Assembly: GCA_022316685.1 (NCBI GenBank)
Contig: JAKJHU010000014.1
Span: forward strand, 3,777,001-3,841,000
DNA: 64,000 nucleotides
Origin: Progne subis subis
Taxonomy: Eukaryota > Chordata > Aves > Passeriformes > Hirundinidae
Direction of reading: 5' to 3'
Within the stretch, counting starts at the first letter, position 1; every line of letters begins with the position of its first letter. Of this stretch, positions 13,601 to 23,700 are shown one piece after another. A program made the translations under genes and the position numbers. Below the pieces are notes generated by a model that saw only the letters and a list, made by a program, of their open reading frames with translations, did not search any database and was not told the DNA's origin.

Positions 13601-13734
13601 ACTACGGGTTGAGGTCCTGTGACCTCCAGAGGTAGGAGATGGGAGTAACCTCTCCTATCAGCCTTCCCTGGCCCCAACAGCTGCCTGTGCCTGAATTTAC
13701 CGAGTCAGCAGCAACAGCAACTCTCCTTTAAAAA
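10673..13734. other. Non-coding unique sequence
   Basis: A GC-moderate segment at 11080-11900 carries many overlapping chance frames (up to 116 codons, 11309-11659 on -). It is followed by strongly AT-rich sequence around 12280-12560. No repeat family or exon is recognised. Confidence 0.5.
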
Positions 13735-13930
13735 GTCTCTGTGGAACATTTTAATTAGTTTGGTCTTATGGCTCGTCTAAAACACTTCTGATAGCACAGT
13801 GTACACTAAAGCGGTGTTATGAATGTCTAAAAATATAAAATCTAATTATGGCAGCTCTGCAACCAGAGTAATGAGAAGCGAGTGTGACTGATAAGAAGTG
13901 AGAATGCTAACGAGCTGAACCACTGTAGTT
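13735..13930. promoter_or_regulatory. Possible cis-regulatory element (unverified)
   Basis: This is a high-complexity block with TAAT-type homeodomain core sites (ttttaattagttt near 13750 and tctaattatgg near 13840) and scattered CpGs, free of simple repeats. Its texture resembles vertebrate conserved non-coding elements, but I cannot test conservation from one sequence. The call is an inference from composition only. Confidence 0.2.
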
Positions 13931-14846
13931 CAAAGGAAAACAGAGGTCTAAAGGAAGTACCTGTGGTATTGCTTGGGGGGAGATATGTGGACTAGGAAAT
14001 AGGAACATACTGCATTTAAAAAGATATGGTACTAAATGGATACATGACATTGTTAATTATTAGAGCAGATACTTAGCATATGGGCAAAATAAATTGTTAA
14101 CAAGGTTGTGTAAGACAGAAGATTATTTCTAAGAAAAATACAGTTGGTGTAGTGAATAAGAAATTGCCTGCTGCAAGTAAGAGAAAGCTAGTGACTCCAA
14201 GTGCTTGGGTGCATTCTGCTGGACAGGCAGAGCTCACTGAAGGCTGCATGGCCACTGTACACTGAGTTATTTCTGAGCAGTTATTCTCACATGGAGCAGC
14301 CAGCGAGGCAGAGCTGCCAGGATCAGAGACAGGGAAGGAGAAGTCAAAGCAGACATGAATGAAAAACAGGAACAGTGGGACACAACTGATGATTTTGCCT
14401 TTCTTTATGTAAAGAACATACTCTATCACATCATGCATCCACAGCTGCAACGCATTTCCTGCTGGACTGTCAGCATCTGACCTGACCCTTTGCAGAAATG
14501 CTTGCCACCAAACAAGGGAGTTGCCCAGTGAAATATCAATGAATTTTCTGTATTCATCTAGACTTCCCCAAGCTCATCAATTACTGATCAGTTTATACTC
14601 TGTGAGAGACACTGAAAGCAAAGCATTTAGTAACAACTTGATTGTTCTACTGCTAGTACCAACGTCATTGTTCTGCCGCACACCAAAATTGCTGTGAAAG
14701 AAAACAGCAGTCTGCTATACAGAAGATGGCAAAAGCACAGGAATGTTCCTGCCATTTTGCTACAGCCAGCACCTCACAGCAAGTTTTGTGTCTGCATGTC
14801 TGGGCCTAAGGAAGACACCTCAGAGTTTTACCCTCCCACAGAAGTA
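13931..14846. other. Non-coding unique sequence
   Basis: No gene is supported. A 117-codon minus frame (14097-14450) and a 137-codon plus frame (14694-15107) are present. The latter runs straight through the CR1 relic that follows, so it is not a gene. Confidence 0.55.
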
Positions 14847-15021
14847 CAGAATCACAGAATCATTTGGGTTGGAAGGAACCTTAATGATATCTTGTTCCAA
14901 GTCCCTGCCATGGGCAGTACACCTTCCACTATGCCAGGGTGCTCCAAGCCCCATCCAACCTGGCCTTGGACACTCCCAAGGATGGGGCAGGCACAAAATT
15001 CTCTGGTCAACCTGTTCCTTC
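14847..15021 (-). mobile_element. CR1 LINE 3'-end fragment
   Basis: CR1 is the dominant LINE of birds. It is nearly always 5'-truncated, lacks a poly-A tail and ends in short ATTCTRTG-like repeats. Here the left edge (14847-14866) reads as the reverse complement of such repeats (acagaatcacagaatca). It is followed by gggttggaaggaacc, the ccatgggcag block, a ccttccacta block, and the catccaacctggccttggacactcc.aggatggggca block typical of the avian CR1 3' UTR, so the element lies on the minus strand. Only about 175 bases remain. The right edge is placed near 15021, after a cctgttcc motif where similarity fades. No ORF2 sequence is present. It is probably a fairly young subfamily copy, since the match to the pattern is good. 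Confidence 0.9.
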
Positions 15022-15918
15022 TGCCCTTGTATTGTTTCTGTGTGGTCAAAATACATAAGCAAGGGGACTCTTTTCTATGTGCACACAGCACTGAGGGGAT
15101 GGAATGAAATATGGACAATTCTTGATGAGATTTCCTTTTCTTAGTTTATCCAATCTGCATTAAAAATAATGTTTTTTCCTTTTCTAACTGATCTCCTGAA
15201 ATATTTGTCACAAATTATATAATCAAGCATTAAACAGTGCACATATATTTGTTTTAGTCCTCAGGTTGTGATGATGAAGATCTTAACCTTACCAATTATC
15301 AAAGCTGTAGACACAGTCCTATTTAACAGTATTCAGTAACTTACTTTCCTACCCTGCTTCCTCCACACTGGTATTTTTAGCTCCGTGCTGATTTTCCAAT
15401 CTGTCTAGGTTGTCATTCAAGACATGGGGAGTACCAGAAATGGTGCATTTGGTTTTGACAGTACCCCAGACTGGTTTTTTAAAAATAACCAAGGAAAAGA
15501 CTTTACAGCATTGTTTGAAAATATTAAATTTCCATAGGGGTCAATAGAGCTGCTTCCTGTATGCAATTTATGAAACCAACAAGTTTCATGGGTTTTATGA
15601 GACTATTCACCTTCCTGGTTAATAGAAAATCTGTACTTGCCGTGGCAACCCCCATATCAGATGGCTCTACAGTAATACCCTGGAAATATACCATAGATTT
15701 TTTTCAGTCTTCATAATCGATCTGGTCATAAATGTCACAGTAACTTGTCATTAAACCCTCCCCTCCAGCAACTCTGAGAGCTGTTTGATCCTTCCTGCCT
15801 CTCTGTCACGCTGTTCCCTGTGCACAGCTGCATTGTTCTGCATGCAGCCTCTTCCCCAAGCTGTCACCCGCCAGCGGTGTCAATCCTCAGCGATCCACGG
15901 GCGGGATGAGACATGACT
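15022..15918. other. Non-coding unique sequence
   Basis: No gene or repeat family is recognised between the CR1 fragment and the LTR. CpGs increase slightly over the last 100 bases (15800-15905), up to the LTR. Confidence 0.5.
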
Positions 15919-16498
15919 TTAAGGAGTTAAGATTTTAGCTAAGGGTTAGAAGCAATTGATATTGATCAAGATGTAAGTTAGATTAGTAAATGGTAGGTTA
16001 ATGATTATTAGATGCCCAAGCTAGAGCTAACTAGTTATATTATGAGCTTGTTTATAGAAAAAGTGGAGTAAGTGAACCGTCATAAGAACAGATTGAAACC
16101 ACTAAGAACAATGGCCAGCACCTGGACTTGGTACCAATCACGAAGCAGAGGACCTTGGACAGTGCCAGAGGGTCACAGAGATCTGATGAAGACTCTCCTG
16201 ACTTCATCCTCTGAGACCACTGACCCAATTCGAGACCACGGACCCAATTCAAGAGAAGAATTGCGCACGCATGAAGGACTAAAGCCTCATTTTAGTACAG
16301 AGCGGGGATGGGAGGTGCTGGGGTTATGCATATGTATTGTATGTAAGATCTTGGAGAATAAATAGAGAGCAAAGAGCCTTGTTCGGGGCGGCCACGCCTT
16401 TCGGAGATGACTCCTGTGCCGCCCGCTGGTGAATAAACATACCACTTTCTAACTTTAACTGGTTAGAGGGTCTTTGTCCATGACTATATCGGTTTTCA
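15919..16498 (+). mobile_element. Solo long terminal repeat of an endogenous retrovirus
   Basis: This 580-base block behaves like a retroviral LTR. It has a long AT-moderate U3, a TATA-like aataaata at 16357-16364, a GC-rich stretch with CpGs at 16383-16430, an AATAAA polyadenylation signal at 16432-16437 (about 70 bases after the TATA-like box) and an end in ttttca. The six bases atgact occur directly on both sides (15913-15918 and 16499-16504), as expected of a target-site duplication. With those boundaries the element would begin tta rather than the canonical tg, so the left edge may instead lie at a tg at 15907 or 15914. No primer-binding site or retroviral coding sequence follows, so this is a solo LTR formed by recombination. 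I do not name the family with confidence. Confidence 0.7.
16213..16250. repeat. 19-base tandem duplication inside the LTR
   Basis: The unit gagaccac(t/g)gacccaattc occurs twice head to tail (16213-16231 and 16232-16250) with one mismatch. Short direct repeats in U3 are common in retroviral LTRs, where they can carry enhancer sites. Confidence 0.85.
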
Positions 16499-16599
16499 AT
16501 GACTCAGGGAGCTGAGGACAGCAGGCAGATTCACACACACACACCTACTGGCTACAGCAGTGATCACTTCCAGACAACTCTGACAACCAAGTGCAAGCC

Positions 16600-16610
16600 A
16601 AGAAGGAGGG

Positions 16611-16664
<54 letters not shown>

Positions 16665-16681
16665 GGTGAGGGGGGAGGAAA
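16600..16681. repeat. Poly-A51 within an 82-base near-pure purine tract
   Basis: The + strand contains only A and G from 16600 to 16681 except for one T at 16667. The core is A51 (16611-16661), flanked by gaaggaggg on the left and gggggtgaggggggagg on the right. The A run starts about 110 bases beyond the LTR end, so it is not the LTR's own tail. It could be the tail of a separate retrocopy, but no copied gene is visible to its left. Confidence 0.9.
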
Positions 16682-16728
16682 TATTGCAGTTTAAATAAAT
16701 TCTTTGCTGTGTGTTCCTCCCGTGACTC

Positions 16729-17045
16729 CTTGGGTTTCACGTCAGGTTCCCAGCTGACGCTGGGAGATGCTGCCGGGAGCAGGACAGACCTGCCGCGCAC
16801 CAACAGCGTCCGAAAGGAACGTCCTGTGCGAAGGGAATCGAGGAGAGGCGGTGGAATCCAAATTTCATCCGCTCCTGACTGTCACGAGACTCCCAGAGTA
16901 TCGTAGGCCTAATTCTTGCTGCCTTGCACTTCGCGTTGCAATCGGAAATGTGAGTGCAAAATGCTACCGCATCAAAATTAGTAATGCATTGACAGCGACT
17001 GCGGAGAGGGAAAAACGCCAATGGAAGGGGAAATATCGGCACCTC
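16729..17045. promoter_or_regulatory. CpG-island-like block, no gene assigned
   Basis: By my count about two dozen CpGs lie in roughly 317 bases. This is close to the number expected without CpG loss, whereas the surrounding DNA is strongly CpG-depleted. TGACG/CGTCA half-sites of the CRE type lie near 16740 and 16755. The right half (16900-17045) is high-complexity sequence of the sort seen in conserved elements. Retained CpG implies an unmethylated germline state or recent origin, so this could be an orphan promoter, an enhancer or the remnant of a GC-rich insertion. No TATA box, first exon with donor site or recognisable protein is visible; the 99- and 135-codon frames across it appear to be chance. 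The neighbours are the poly-A tract and the LTR on the left. Confidence 0.45.
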
Positions 17046-19673
17046 GGAACTAAGCATGTATTTTGAACAAATGTTTTTTTGTAATCTGGAAATGCAATGA
17101 GATAGAGGTGACGGTTTGTTAAGGGAGAAAGTTAAATTCAGCATATAAAAGGGGAAAAAATATTAAAAATTTTCTGAATGAACTAGGAGCTAAATAAAAA
17201 AGTTTATGGAATTAATTTTGAAAAAAATAAGATAATGGTTCTGCAGAAAATGGCACAAAAATGGAATATATTCTTTATATGAGCACACACTGCAAAACAC
17301 TGCAGAGGAAAATGAGGTTATAGTGGGTGACACCCTAAAAGCTTCTGAAATGTATGTAGTACACTGCAACCATCCAGAAGCTGTATAGCAGAACTAAAAC
17401 AGATTTCATCTGCATATCTGGGGCTACTGACTAAAGTCCAGACTGCTAGAAGTATGTGAGTATTAGCAAACTATCCAAAACGTTAGATTCGTCTCATCAT
17501 ATTCTTTTTCACATTATTTAAATACATAGCAGCGCTGTGTTACCAATTGCAGCACAGCTGTTCTGGAGCCAAGCCAGAGTAATTCAGGAGGGAATCAGAT
17601 TCATTGTGTGCCCAGTGCCCTCTCTATGGACAACTCATTATACTTAGATTAATTAAGAGAAAGATTATTAAATATGTAAAATTTCAAATTTCCTTTACTA
17701 TATTTAGACCAGGAGTAGTGAAACTGCCCAAGGTTCACAGTATTTAAAAGAAAGACACTTTCCAATGACAGAAAATAGAAAAAATTCCCAGATGGAGAGC
17801 CTTGACTTTGTTTGGATCTTATAATTTGAGGAATCCTTTTCTAAAATTACCTCTTGTACAGTAAAATGACAATGATTTGGGCTTGCTATGTTACAGTCTC
17901 CTGCTGTGCATAACATTCACTCGGTGGGCTCAGGATACAAAAGTAGCTGCTTTACAAATAATAACACAGCTTAACTATCATTTAATAGCTTCAAAAAAAT
18001 ATCATACTATTTACAAACCCTTTGGAATGAGGACAACTAATTTCAGCATCTCAGTTGTTGTCACGTTTAATCACTTTCTAATGCTGGTGACTGTTTTGGT
18101 TTGTTTCTTTGTTTCTAATTGCTGGAAATTTTTAATTCCTAGTTCAAACAACTTAATTTCACAGTTTTTAGATTAATCAGTGATCACTTGAGGGTGAAAA
18201 AATTGCTGAAGTTCATCAGCATGTAGGAAAGAGAATCAATGTAATTTTGCAGAAAAGCATTTTGATTCTACCTTCCTGAGCAACGTGGCTTCAAACTCAA
18301 ACACCTGAATGCAATATTGGGAGGATTGTCTGGGTACGTGACTTTCAGGGATTCTTTGCTTCATTTACAGGGCTGATCTTCCCTGCCAGAACTAAGGTTG
18401 TGTCAGCTCCAGGGCTGGTGTGCTTAAGGGCTGGGAAAATAACTCTTGCACTAGAACAAAAGTCATCTCCTGACCCTGAGTTTTCATTTACACTCCAGGG
18501 AAATCTGCCTGCCCATCTCCTCTGACTGCCACGTGCACTAATGCCTCCTTTTGGAAATATTAAAGAACATACACATCATTTTGGTGAAGAAATTCTGAGA
18601 GAACTGTTAGCAGCAATTCAAACGCAACATGAGAGCGGGAGCTACTTCTGAGAAAAAAATAAATCTGCGAAGAGATCCTGTTCTCTGTCCAGAATTTCTA
18701 CTTGTTCAACATCTTGATGGTCTCTCTGAGACCATGGATGTGGTGAGTGAGAGGTGCTGCCAGAGGGGTGTGTGGTGCCCAGCTTGGCAGGGTGCAGGAG
18801 GGCACCAGAACTGCCCCCACCAACACACCCCAGCTGCTCAGATTGATGGGAGCAATGCTGAGAGCTTTAGGAACTTTCATAAATAAAAACTTCAGCCTTC
18901 AGTAAGTCAGGTAGACAAAGCAATGGGGTTTCTTTCACCCCTATTTGAATGCAAATCAAGTGTTTGACCCAATAAATAATTGTGATTTCCCATTTCCTAC
19001 ACGCTGAGGGATCCGGTGCTTCCTACCCCATTAAAGGAGATTGTGTTTAGGGAACCTCTATCCAACAGCTAGGAGAGGGGATTTATCAGGGTCATTCAGT
19101 CACCTCCTCAGCATTTTTTCATCCATGGCATTTTACCACTGCCCTTCTGTTTTACAGTCTCCCTAAGTAAAGGAGAAAATAAGAGATATTTTCTTGTGGT
19201 TTTAGAATGCCACATTTTTCTTTTATTTATATATAAATACAATCTTACCTGGGCTTATTTGCAGGACCAGCTCTGAATTCAAGGTCTACCCAGACATTAT
19301 TTGGACACCCAGCAATAAATCCCTGAGTCTAAGCCTCTGTGTATGTGCAGGGCCTTTACATTATCTGTAATCCAACCAGCAATAAAAATAATCATAAATC
19401 ACTTCTGTGAACACAAAACTACTGAGAACATTTGTAAAGGTCCAGAAAGCCTCAGATCCAATTCTCTTAACTTAGGACTTCCATCACAGGTGCAGCATCC
19501 TTACTCCTATAATTAAAAGTGCCCACATGTCTCCTCACACCATCAGCCTCCCTCAGTCTGTCCACCAGCTGCAGTCCTTCCTCAGTGTTTTAACACTGTT
19601 AAACAAGATTATCTATATGGAGGCAGTCTTTGTTCACACCTCACCAAATACAGCAGCAGGTTCAGCAAGGCAG
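17046..19673. other. Non-coding unique sequence
   Basis: Ordinary AT-rich sequence. A GC-moderate pocket at 18700-18850 contains an 85-codon plus frame and a 60-codon minus frame, neither recognisable. No transposon signature is visible. A tgcccaaggttcacag motif near 17726 faintly recalls the MIR core but is too short to call. Confidence 0.5.
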
Positions 19674-19693
19674 CGACGCGTACGAGACGCCGA
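19674..19693. other. Micro-cluster of six CpGs in 20 bases
   Basis: The 20 bases cgacgcgtacgagacgccga contain six CpG dinucleotides, in a region where hundreds of bases pass with almost none. The cluster includes the MluI-type palindrome acgcgt. It is too short to be a CpG island. Possible readings are a protected binding site or chance. Confidence 0.5.
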
Positions 19694-20756
19694 CTCACTT
19701 TAAATCATTCTTCGTTAGATAAGAATCCTCAGTGGACCCTTTTCCAAACAAATTTCTGCACTGACAAATACCTGGGGATGCTCAAACTCATAATTGGAGC
19801 ATTCCATGTAATAGAGAGGAGAATGAAGGTATTAATGTTTTATTTAGTCTGGAATGAGCTTCTTCAGTTGCAGCTACAGGGACGCCAACATCTTTGATTC
19901 TTATCTCTCTTTCAATGGCTATAAACTGGTTAATTTCTACTGCTCTACTCTTGATCTGATATTTATCTGATCTAGGTCAGAATCTGCCTTAGTGGGACCT
20001 TAGGAAACGTAAAGCAGCCCAAAATTTAGTCCTGACTGGTCTATCTCTCATGCCATTGAAAATATGCTTATCTTTAGTCAATGTATTTCACATTTCTGTA
20101 ACTTTATTTCATTATTTTAGAGCTTGTACTTGTTATCCCTAGCAGCTTGTCCCCAAAAATGCTTTAGCTATTTTGACACTATTATACTGTTAATACCTTG
20201 ATGAACTCTTACATCTAATAGTACTGGCTTTATAAAACATGAGGCAAATGGTTGTGACTTGATGCTGAGAAAAACCTAAAAGCACCAAAACACGTGCAAG
20301 GAACTAGCTCTGTCATGGAAAACAACCCACCCAGCACTCCAGAATTACCTGTATCCCTAAACTAGAAAAATCCAGCACATCCATCCCAGTGGGGAAAAAA
20401 CCAGAGCATCTAAAGAACAAAATAGAATCCTGAATCTCTAGTTAGCTCCCTGTTCATTTTGAGTTTATGTATCCTCAAGGGACTATTTCAGTGTTAAAAG
20501 ATAACTCACAGAAGACACAGGAGATAAAAGAAGCTGAAACATTTTGATGGAATATTTCTCAAAGGGAAAAAATTGTTTTTGAAAGTCTCTTTTTAAGCCT
20601 TCTTTAAACCTCTAGGTCCTGTGCATTGTGCTTTTCTGTAATTTTTTCCCAATTTTGATTTTCACTGCTCTTTTTACAGGCTGTGAACTCTCTTGAGGAT
20701 TTCAGATCTGCCTTCTTCATATTTTCCAACCCAAGGGCTTGAAAACCCTGGAAAGT
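19694..20756. other. Non-coding unique sequence
   Basis: No gene or repeat family is recognised. The region is AT-rich with no long open frame. Confidence 0.55.
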
Positions 20757-20788
20757 AAAAAAAAAAAAAAAAAAAGAAGAAAAAAAAA
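20757..20788. repeat. A-rich run (A20, gaag, A8)
   Basis: A20 at 20757-20776 is followed by gaag and eight A. The complementary T run produces an artefactual Phe-rich minus frame (20674-20913). Confidence 0.9.
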
Positions 20789-23700
20789 GCCTGGAGATAG
20801 AGGAACAAAAACGCCCACAGAGTGTCTTGAAGAAGGTGGCAAAATAGATTATTATAGAAGAAGGAGAAAGGTGGTAGTTCCAAGAGAAGAGTGCAGTTAC
20901 CCACCATTTTCATAATCCAGAAGCAAAGTATTTAAGGCCAAAATTCTGATAAAATCATGAACCTGAAGTTGCTTGGGTAAGTGAATAAATTTTTATAGAG
21001 CCATGAAAAATTTCTGCTATTCCGTCTTTTGTGCCTCTAAATATCCACACAACTCCCAAACAAAAAAATTATAATCCTTCTTCATCATTCCCATTTTATT
21101 TATGTGAATTTACTCATTGAATCATGGAAGGAACAGCCATAACCACCTGGCTGGTTGGGAGAACTGAGCCCCACAGCCCTGTTTTGGTGCCTTCTCCCTG
21201 GGACTCCGAGTCTGGGTTCCCTGGCTCATGCTGCTCTCCTTCAGCTGGAAATCCAGAAGCCCTGGCTTTACTCAGATGTTGAATTTTGGCTCTCAGCTCC
21301 GTGGTGGAAAGCTGCAGACTCAGATTTCGTTACAAAAAGCAGCACTCTGGAATTGCTGCCTCCGTGCTGGGCAGCCAAGAGCAGGCCTTGAGGGTCTGCA
21401 GCCCCTTGCCAGTCAAAGATGCTGGATTTGAAGGTTACACTTTCCTGCAAGGCTCAAGAAATCCTATTTCACACTGGAACAAACAAGGAAAAGGAACAGG
21501 GAAATTATGGTGTTTGGGTGTTTTTGAAATTGTTTTCTCAGGTAGTCTTTTCAAAATACTATATCTTCTAATAGAAGAGTTTTTAGGAACTTTAGCTAAA
21601 ATTGACTAAAATTCAAAAGGCCTAAGGTTCAAAATTCATTTGTTACCCAGACATCAACTCCTCCTGTTCTTCAGCAATCAGTTTCACTGCAGGTTACTGA
21701 TACACTGCCTTGATTAAGCTAATGATGAAATGGAGGTAGTTTCTTTTTTTGCCTGTACACTCAGCTGCAGAAGGAACATGTGATGGCTGTAAATTATTTA
21801 TTATTTGTAGGTGAGGGGATGGCAATCAGTAACGGCACAGTTCATACAGATTATTCTCCTCTGCTTTGCTAAGGTCTAATGTGAGCAATATTTGATTATT
21901 TGGCAGATCACTTCAAATATGACTGCGTAAAAACTATGCAAGACTCGATATGCTTCAAACAAGCTCTACCAAATTAGCTTTAGGACCACAGCATGAGAAA
22001 ACTAACATAGGTCTTTCAGTATAAGAGTAAAGCAGGCTTTAAAAATAGGAATATCAGTAGTAATAACCAACAGTTTAAGAAATAGTCTCTTCTCGCAAAC
22101 AGACAAATGTCAAAAAGGCATACAGGAGAACAGAACAGGAATATTATGGCAGAAACTGTAGAAATCTGTTCTCTTTTATAATTTTTCTCTCTTTTATAAA
22201 TCTTGAGCCATCAGCAAATGCCAGAAAAGCAGACGCTTTTGCACATCCCACACCCTGATACACCAATGTCAGTGCTCACTCCATTGCCCCCTGCTTTACC
22301 TCACTGGGTGTTTGTGCAGCCGCCCATCCCTGACAGTGGGACCACCTTTCCTCCCAGAAAATCCAGAAATGCAACATGGAACACGTTCCCCAGCTCAGGA
22401 AGACAAGGAAAGCAGCAGCATCCTGATGACACGCCCATGGAAGAGCTTTTAAAAGTGAAAAAAAATATTCCTCTTAATCTTAGGGTGAGTTTACTTCCCA
22501 GAAATCAGACAATCAATTTTAATTCCCAAGTTTTCCAGTGAAGAACAGATAATGGAAAATTCTGGACTAATTCTGCTAAGAGGTTGTGTAACTCAGTGGT
22601 GCACTTCAATATATTCATAAATAATGACTGACAGCATCTAACAAACACAAGAGGAAAAAGGACAAATAAGTCACAAGAAAAGCCAAGTAAATTTTCAAAT
22701 TCCACCAAAAATGCCTATAATGGAACCTCTTTTAACCCAATTACTTAACTGTTGTAAATTATATAATTATATTTGTTCATATTTTTTTTGTTCTGCACAG
22801 TACCTGTAAAAGAAAACCTGGTTTGCTTATTTGGAAGAACAGTTTAAAAAGTTTATTTGCCTACAGTAGTTAGATATGAAGGTCTTCAGGGCAACATTGG
22901 ATTGGATTTCCAGAAAACTGAGATTTTTCACAAGTAATGGATATCTGAATGAATTTATATGTTAGAAATAAAAATATTTCCAGTCATTGTCCCAAATATA
23001 TTATAAGCATATTAGGGATAGAATTCCAGAATATGCTCACAAGATTCCATAAAAAAATAAATAAACCTGGTAAAAATTTCTGATTAATTCATTTCCAGTG
23101 GGGAAAAAAAAAAAGTTCTAGCACACATTCACAAGTTAGTCACCAAGACCACTGATCTTTAAAGAATATCAGGAGAATGAAGACATACACGTATATCCAT
23201 TATTACAATTTCTAAATGGAATATCATTGGGTTCGAGGCTGATCTATTTTTTAAAATGTTAATAAATTTATCCCTGAAAAAAAAAAAAAATCAATATTGC
23301 CTAGCGCAACAGTTTGCAAAAAGCCGAAATTCCCACGAGAATTTCAGACTGAAATGGCTGAATATCGCAAGCACACAGAATTGTAATTTTTTGCAACAAA
23401 TCACTTCAAGACAAATTAAAAATAGATTTCAGTCCGAAAACACAGAGAATATTAAATGAGCATGGTGAAGAGCAACAAGTACCATTGAGTTGCCTCCTCC
23501 TGATTGATGCACAGGGCAGGGGCATGAGACAGGTCAAAGAGATTTTCAGGAGTTTCTCTTCCTGTATCTGCTGCAAGCGATGCCCTGCAGAAGAAAAGAA
23601 AGATTCACATGTCCTGTGTCTTCCTGACCCACTTTTATTTTATTTTTTTTTTTTAAGATAATGCCAATTTTTCAGTGTAAAATAATGGGGGATGACAGAA

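Noticed and set aside
14694..15144. 133-137-codon plus-strand frames
   Set aside because: They run through the CR1 3' UTR relic in antisense, which is non-coding.
17720..17740. Possible further MIR core trace (tgcccaaggttcacag)
   Set aside because: Too short, with no supporting similarity on either side.
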